Made by a program: the position numbers and the translations under genes. A model generated the notes under the pieces. It searched no databases. It saw only the letters and a list, made by a program, of their open reading frames with translations, and had not been told where the DNA came from. Below, one piece after another: positions 13,204 through 17,437 of a DNA stretch of 17,437 nucleotides. Source of the DNA: a bacterium (GTDB taxonomy: Bacteria; Patescibacteriota; Patescibacteriia; S139-126; S139-133); the NCBI GenBank assembly GCA_030429785.1, contig JAUIEQ010000003.1, forward strand, positions 1 through 17,437, in the 5' to 3' direction. Position 1 is the first letter of the stretch, and every line of letters begins with the position of its first letter.

Positions 13204-14202
13204 CTAGGTAGCCCGAGCAATAAATTGTTTCATATTCTCATAACTCGAGTTAACCACGCGAGCTTTTGGAACATCATGTTTTTGTAAATACTGAACCCAA
13301 TACACTAGCTGCAGCAACATAGCTTGAGAATCTTGCCATGTTTTCTCTGACAGCCGACGATCTATTTTCCATGTATCAAAAGAGGCTGCAAGTACTTTTT
13401 TTGTCTGAGCAAAGGTGCTGCCTGCGACTATTTCTGATCCGAATTTTCGCAAAGCAATTAAAGCTGCAAACGTATGTCTATAATGCGCATCAGATGATAT
13501 AAATATCTTTACAGTAGATGCTAACACCAACTGCATCAGTCGTGTCGAAGGTGGTGAGGAAATATTAAGCTCAAAAGCAACATTGTGTTGTTTCATTGCA
13601 CGAAGTATATCAGGCCATATACTCCAATAAGCTTTCCAATACTTACCTGAAGAACTCTTAACGCGAGAATAACGATCTGGATGACCAATAATACGAACGT
13701 GCTTATTGGCAATAGCCATAAGCAAAGATTGTTTAATCTCAGTTGGGTCCTTCTCAAAATCAATACCATCCTTACTTGCAAACGGCTGGTTCATTGTATG
13801 ACGAGATGCAAGTACAATATCAAGTTTTGCCATGATTGTATCAGGAACATCAATCAGCAATTGACCCTTAGGGTCATACATAATATTTGCCTCAACCCCT
13901 ACCAAAACGTTACATATGTCCGCAGGCATCACCGCATGAATATACTTGTACATATCTGTCAAAAAAGCACAGACCGCTGAATCAACAGGTTGCACACGTG
14001 GCTTTTCCGGGTTTGAGCTATGAGAAACCAACACCATGAACTCAAAGTTAAGCTGACGATACAGCGCAACCATTGCTTGTTCATCAAACTCTTTTTTCCA
14101 ACGCTGCCAATTAATTGTATTATGATGAGATGAGTGGATATGAGCATCTCCACGATAGTACGTATCAATCAAGTCAATGATTGTTGCTCGTTTCTTTGGC
14201 AT
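13204..14202 (-). CDS. PHP-domain metal-dependent phosphoesterase
   Basis: 332 aa. Metal ligands follow the PHP pattern in order: GDAHIHS (D19, H21, H23), LVSHSS (H61), GVEANI (E104), ASRH (H135), GHPDR (H174, D176), ELN (E211) and SSDAHY (D238, H240). That set supports a TIM-barrel-like trinuclear metal hydrolase acting on phosphoesters, such as histidinol phosphate, nucleotides or nucleic-acid ends; the specific substrate cannot be read. The C-terminal 80 residues (about 255-332) are an extra helical extension with no recognised motif. Its ATG lies 3 nt after the HIT gene stop, so the two are translationally linked and might act on related phosphorylated substrates. Confidence 0.88.
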   Translation of the reverse strand: MPKKRATIIDLIDTYYRGDAHIHSSHHNTINWQRWKKEFDEQAMVALYRQLNFEFMVLVSHSSNPEKPRVQPVDSAVCAFLTDMYKYIHAVMPADICNVLVGVEANIMYDPKGQLLIDVPDTIMAKLDIVLASRHTMNQPFASKDGIDFEKDPTEIKQSLLMAIANKHVRIIGHPDRYSRVKSSSGKYWKAYWSIWPDILRAMKQHNVAFELNISSPPSTRLMQLVLASTVKIFISSDAHYRHTFAALIALRKFGSEIVAGSTFAQTKKVLAASFDTWKIDRRLSEKTWQDSQAMLLQLVYWVQYLQKHDVPKARVVNSSYENMKQFIARAT

Positions 14203-14205
14203 ATA

Positions 14206-14664
14206 CTAGGTATTTTTTATTTTCGCTGCTATTGTTTTCAACACATCATCTTGAGCTCGAGGACCTTCTTGCGTTGTGATATATCCCGGGTACTCCAATA
14301 TGTATTCAGCACTTGTAGCAACTCTTGGCTTCCATTCAGATGCTTCGGTGCCATGCAAAGGATAAAGCTTCACATGAAGATGATTCACACCAAAACCTTC
14401 AAATACTACGCCCGTTCTACCAACATCAGGAAACGCTTTATCTATCTTCTGTGCAACTATACGTGCTGCGGATAATAACTCAACCACCACTCCCTCAGGC
14501 GCATCAAAAACATAACTACCGTAATGTTGCTTGGGAATAACAACTGTCAGTCCATCTGTATTTGGAAAAATGCTCAAAAAAGCAACATGAGTAGCATCTT
14601 CCCAAACAATATGCGCAGGCGCACTACCTGTTACAATCGAACAAAATATACAGTCTACTACCAT
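14206..14664 (-). CDS. HIT-family nucleotide hydrolase/transferase
   Basis: 152 aa. An N-terminal CIFC pair (5-8) recalls the zinc-binding start of many HIT proteins. The histidine-triad motif lies at GVNHLHVKLYPLHG (92-105). H95 and the nucleophilic-position H97 are kept, but the third His is Lys (K99); a His appears at 104 in the downstream PLHG. This HLHVKL variant is familiar from some archaeal and CPR HIT proteins. The enzyme likely hydrolyses nucleoside phosphoramidates or dinucleoside polyphosphates in the cytoplasm. The start at 14664 is 6 nt from the glycosidase stop. Confidence 0.88.
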   Translation of the reverse strand: MVVDCIFCSIVTGSAPAHIVWEDATHVAFLSIFPNTDGLTVVIPKQHYGSYVFDAPEGVVVELLSAARIVAQKIDKAFPDVGRTGVVFEGFGVNHLHVKLYPLHGTEASEWKPRVATSAEYILEYPGYITTQEGPRAQDDVLKTIAAKIKNT

Positions 14665-14670
14665 AGTTAG

Positions 14671-15684
14671 TTAATTAAAGATTGTTTTGCCGTACTCCCA
14701 AAATGTAGCATTGTTGTGCTCAACCTTCAACCAATACCACCACTCAATTCCCCATATCAACACTTGAGAAAAACCAGTTTTACGAGCAAATGCTATATTT
14801 GATTTCACCTGATCCAAATCCATAGATCGAAACTGTTCACGAAGTGGTGTAGTTGCAATCGGTTCTGGGGTCCATGGCTCAACCTGCAACTCAGTACTGA
14901 TCACTGTTCGCGCAGGTGCGTATTTTTCAATAGCCTTGGTCTTATAATAATAAAACGCTGGAGGAATTGGGTAATAAAAGTAACCCAAAATAGCATTCCA
15001 CGTTACCTTATACATAGAAACACCAACTACATCTGCAAGCGCCCCTCCATCAAACCAAGAAGATAACTCCCCGCTTTCAGTCACAACAATGTCGCGCTCA
15101 TCCAAATCTCTCACTAAAGCTATTTCTTGCTGCAATAACACTTGGTCAAGTGGAGGACACTCACCAAATACGGCTAAAAAAGGTTCGTTCTCAACTTGCC
15201 ATGCAACAACAGCCGGATGATCACGATACCGAAGCACTGCTGTTTCAACATATTCAAATAACTCTCGCTCAAAAACCTCATCTGCAACACCAGGCAACCA
15301 GTGCGGGTCATGGCATTCAGGCCACCGTGGCAACCTTCTCCCAATCGCCAACAATACCTTAGTATCATTGTTCAAAGCTTCATCAAGCATAAAGTCAAGC
15401 TCAGACCAATCATATATGTTGTTTATCGGCTCTACCCGATCCCAGTATGCTGGTATGCGTATATATTTTGGACTAAAATCATTCAATGCTGCTATATACA
15501 CAGCAGCCCAATCAAGCCCTAACTCCTCAGCGTACTTTGTTGAAAATGTATATCCAAATTCAAGAGATCCGTCTTCACTTTCAAAATCTTTAAAGACAAA
15601 TGGCAATACAACCAGCAGTATTATGATTGGCAGAAACCACAGACTTGCTCTTTTCCAGTACTTTATAGATGTAGTGCGTTTCAT
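14671..15684 (-). CDS. Membrane-anchored clan-A glycoside hydrolase
   Basis: 337 aa. One N-terminal membrane segment (about 14-31) anchors a TIM-barrel domain outside the cell. SPKYIRIPAYWDRVEP (71-86) is the usual barrel strand 2 signature. WQVENEP supplies N166-E167, the acid/base pair of clan GH-A. STELQVEPW (263-271) supplies E265 as the likely nucleophile. Tryptophans near 311-318 (WGIEWWYW) fit the strand 8 sugar-binding site. It resembles GH5/GH42-type enzymes cutting beta-linked glycans, but the exact family is not assigned. Its ATG overlaps the preceding stop (ATGA). It could trim cell-surface glycans of this organism or of a host. Confidence 0.87.
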   Translation of the reverse strand: MKRTTSIKYWKRASLWFLPIIILLVVLPFVFKDFESEDGSLEFGYTFSTKYAEELGLDWAAVYIAALNDFSPKYIRIPAYWDRVEPINNIYDWSELDFMLDEALNNDTKVLLAIGRRLPRWPECHDPHWLPGVADEVFERELFEYVETAVLRYRDHPAVVAWQVENEPFLAVFGECPPLDQVLLQQEIALVRDLDERDIVVTESGELSSWFDGGALADVVGVSMYKVTWNAILGYFYYPIPPAFYYYKTKAIEKYAPARTVISTELQVEPWTPEPIATTPLREQFRSMDLDQVKSNIAFARKTGFSQVLIWGIEWWYWLKVEHNNATFWEYGKTIFN

Positions 15685-16219
15685 CGTTTAAACAAATCAA
15701 CAATATTCCTTGCAACCGTAATCAGCACTGTACCAGCACACATATACACAAGTAATATCAATGCCTGCCAAAAGCCAATCATCCAATTAGGGCCATACGA
15801 CCAACAAAACAAAACCATATACAGCGCAATTCCCCAATAGTAATCTACTGGCCATGGCCCGAGCCAATGTTTGTGCCAAGCCACATGAACTGGCTTGAAT
15901 GATTGCCAGCCAAACGCTGGGTTCAAAACAAACCACAAAAAATCCCATACAACAGCAACCAAAAAAAACAACGCTGCTATTTGCAGTTCATATGCTAATG
16001 AAAATGCAAACCAAACAACACCAACAAAAACATACCAATATGATAGCCAGTCAATTGCTTTTGCCCCATCAAACGCGTGTACAGCCGCGCATACCATGCA
16101 TGTGATTGTGGCCGCCAGGTTGGCAGTCGCTCTGCCCATCCATGCGGTCCTTCGATTTGCACCTCTAGATACGCAAGTAATATGCACAAACCAAAAAGAT
16201 AAAACGCAACATCAAACAT
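15681..16219 (-). pseudogene. Frameshifted polytopic membrane protein gene
   Basis: Two overlapping frames form one gene. The first frame starts at ATG 16219, 3 nt after the methyltransferase stop, and reads LEVQIEGPHGWAERLPTWR and QLTGYHIGMFLLVLFGLHFH before TAG at 15997-15995. The second frame is open from 16187 to TGA 15681 and supplies SLAYELQIAALFFLV, WDFLWFVLNPAFGWQSF, and further helices. Each half carries features of one membrane-protein type, with the first half providing the proper operon start. Adding one base in the T-run on the minus strand (16004-16001) joins them into a 179-aa protein with about five or six helices. This could be a true mutation, a sequencing or assembly deletion, or -1 ribosomal slippage at U-rich codons. 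Function is unknown. Confidence 0.7.
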
Positions 16220-16222
16220 AGG

Positions 16223-16813
16223 CTAAACAGTTAAAAAATAACGAGCATGCTGAATCACTGCATGCGAAGAAAAATAGTGAGCATCACCAACGCTCAAACC
16301 AAGTTGATCAAAAACCCGCCGCCATTCTTTGTCTGTCTTGTTGGTGTGCGGGTGTCCGATCCACTCAAAATTATACGCACTATCAAACAAAAAAGTAACA
16401 TACTTGCGCCAAGCTGTGTCATAAATATCTTCCTCAATAATAACCAATCGCCTACACACGCGCTGCGCTTCAGCAAGAACAGCTACAGGATCTTTTATAT
16501 GATGCAATACCGTAATCAACAACGCAACATCAAACGAATTATCATCAAACGGCAACCGAATACCGTCATATAGCATGGGCTTGTATTCAGACACAAAGCT
16601 TTGATCAACTACGTCAACAGCCGTGACCTCACAACCATATTGAGCTACTAGCTCAGCTACATGGCATGAGCCAGCTCCAATATCAAGCACATGCTCTCCT
16701 GGCAGTATATGCGAACGAATACCATTCACGATATGCTGAGCACGTCGAACCAACAACGCAGTTGCAATACTGCGCAGGAGCGGAACTTTGAGCACAACAT
16801 CAAAGCGAGACAT
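16223..16813 (-). CDS. Class-I SAM-dependent methyltransferase
   Basis: 196 aa. Motif I is HVLDIGAGSCHV (41-52), the acidic ribose-binding residue is D67 in VTAVDVVD, and motif IV/post-motif reads FDVALLITVLHHIKDP (94-109), a methyltransferase_11 pattern close to UbiE-like enzymes. The N-terminal region contains RRAQHIVNGIRSHI before the Rossmann domain. The substrate is unknown; neighbours (transporter, glycosidase, membrane protein) hint at lipid or cell-surface chemistry, but weakly. It starts 2 nt after the transporter stop and is followed by the frameshifted membrane gene after 3 nt. Confidence 0.9.
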   Translation of the reverse strand: MSRFDVVLKVPLLRSIATALLVRRAQHIVNGIRSHILPGEHVLDIGAGSCHVAELVAQYGCEVTAVDVVDQSFVSEYKPMLYDGIRLPFDDNSFDVALLITVLHHIKDPVAVLAEAQRVCRRLVIIEEDIYDTAWRKYVTFLFDSAYNFEWIGHPHTNKTDKEWRRVFDQLGLSVGDAHYFSSHAVIQHARYFLTV

Positions 16814-16815
16814 GC

Positions 16816-17437
16816 TTATAGAATTAATGCTAAACCAGCCATAATAATCGCGATGGCTATTGTTTTTTGGACAACAATACGAGTACTCAGCGGCTCATCA
16901 AGTAACTTCTTATGCTTGCGTCCCAACACCACAACCAACACGAATAAAAATGCATACTGAATACCTTGCAATGCATTAATCACTGCAACTGGTCCAATCG
17001 CAATTGCATACGCCACCAGCACAAAACTAGCTGCGCCAGCGATTTGTCCAAACAAAAACCATCCCTTGGCCTTTGGACCAGATTGCTTGGTACTTTTGAG
17101 AATGATGTTCCAATTACCAGGCAGAATTGCCAATACTCCAACGAACAAAAACGTTCCAATTCGTGACCACACAAATCCTGAAACAAATCCCTGTTGTGTG
17201 TATGTCAAATCAAGCAGCACGTAAGACAATCCAAACAATATACTTGATGCCACTACCAGTGAAAAACTTTCTGTAAAAATATGCCGCTTTCGTTGCCACC
17301 AGTGACGCTTGCCAACCTCAAGCGCAATTGCTATTGAGCCGATAATAATCAACCCTACGCCAATATATTGCTGAACCATCAGTCTTTCTGGTAACAAAAA
17401 ATACGCAAACGCAAGTACAAACATCGGCTGCAAACCA
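16816..17437 (-). CDS. EamA/DMT-like transporter (N-terminus outside window)
   Basis: The frame is open to the right edge, with about 207 codons visible. The first visible residues, LQPMFVLAFAYFLLPERLMVQQYIGVGLIIIGSIAIAL, match the end of the first EamA repeat (P..-E-RL-..-Q-..G..LI..G). A basic loop (GKRHWWQRKRH) separates it from a second five-helix repeat that ends with IAIAIIMAGLALIL. Such 10-helix permeases of the drug/metabolite superfamily export or exchange small metabolites; the substrate cannot be read. It is the most upstream visible gene of the tightly packed minus-strand operon. Confidence 0.8.
   Translation of the reverse strand, partial: GLQPMFVLAFAYFLLPERLMVQQYIGVGLIIIGSIAIALEVGKRHWWQRKRHIFTESFSLVVASSILFGLSYVLLDLTYTQQGFVSGFVWSRIGTFLFVGVLAILPGNWNIILKSTKQSGPKAKGWFLFGQIAGAASFVLVAYAIAIGPVAVINALQGIQYAFLFVLVVVLGRKHKKLLDEPLSTRIVVQKTIAIAIIMAGLALIL

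Overview
The window looks like chromosome from a streamlined, moderately AT-rich bacterium of the Patescibacteria/CPR type (Parcubacteria-like). Reasons are inferential: an ECF sigma factor paired with a DUF5667-type membrane protein, a large secreted protein with the short aromatic repeats common in Patescibacteria surface proteins, dense operons with 2-16 nt gaps or overlaps, many small membrane proteins of unknown function, and few Shine-Dalgarno sites. TGA acts as a normal stop, so the Gracilibacteria/SR1 recoding does not apply. No rRNA, tRNA, CRISPR array or transposase was seen.

Left part (1-5.1 kb, minus strand): an S-layer-like secreted protein runs off the left edge. It has a long leader containing a compact potential RNA fold. 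Upstream on the same strand is an ECF sigma factor with a single-pass DUF5667 protein, a likely anti-sigma/sensor, which could control the envelope.

Middle (5.3-9.05 kb): a transition region of short independent units. On the plus strand lie a small HTH (excisionase-like) protein, a close BshB1 homologue (bacillithiol-type deacetylase), a Nudix hydrolase fused to a nucleoside-deoxyribosyltransferase-like domain, and a 67-aa orphan. Each of the last three has an intrinsic terminator squeezed against its start codon. A strong promoter lies upstream of each terminator. Between promoter and terminator before bshB1 is an unlisted 35-codon ORF with seven cysteines. Before the Nudix gene is a 15-codon Thr-rich ORF. 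On the minus strand follow a class-I amidotransferase (peptidase C26) and another tiny unit: a promoter with a dyad, a 31-codon single-TM peptide and a terminator. These micro-units are the most unusual content here; they could be stand-alone mini-genes or attenuating leaders.

Right part (9.06-17.4 kb, minus strand): a long, tightly packed gene series. In transcription order it holds an EamA-like transporter (cut by the right edge), a SAM methyltransferase, a membrane protein broken by a frameshift, a membrane-anchored clan-A glycoside hydrolase, a HIT protein, a PHP phosphoesterase, an MBL/beta-CASP ribonuclease, two membrane proteins, and an HtrA-like PDZ protein that appears to have lost its catalytic His and Ser.
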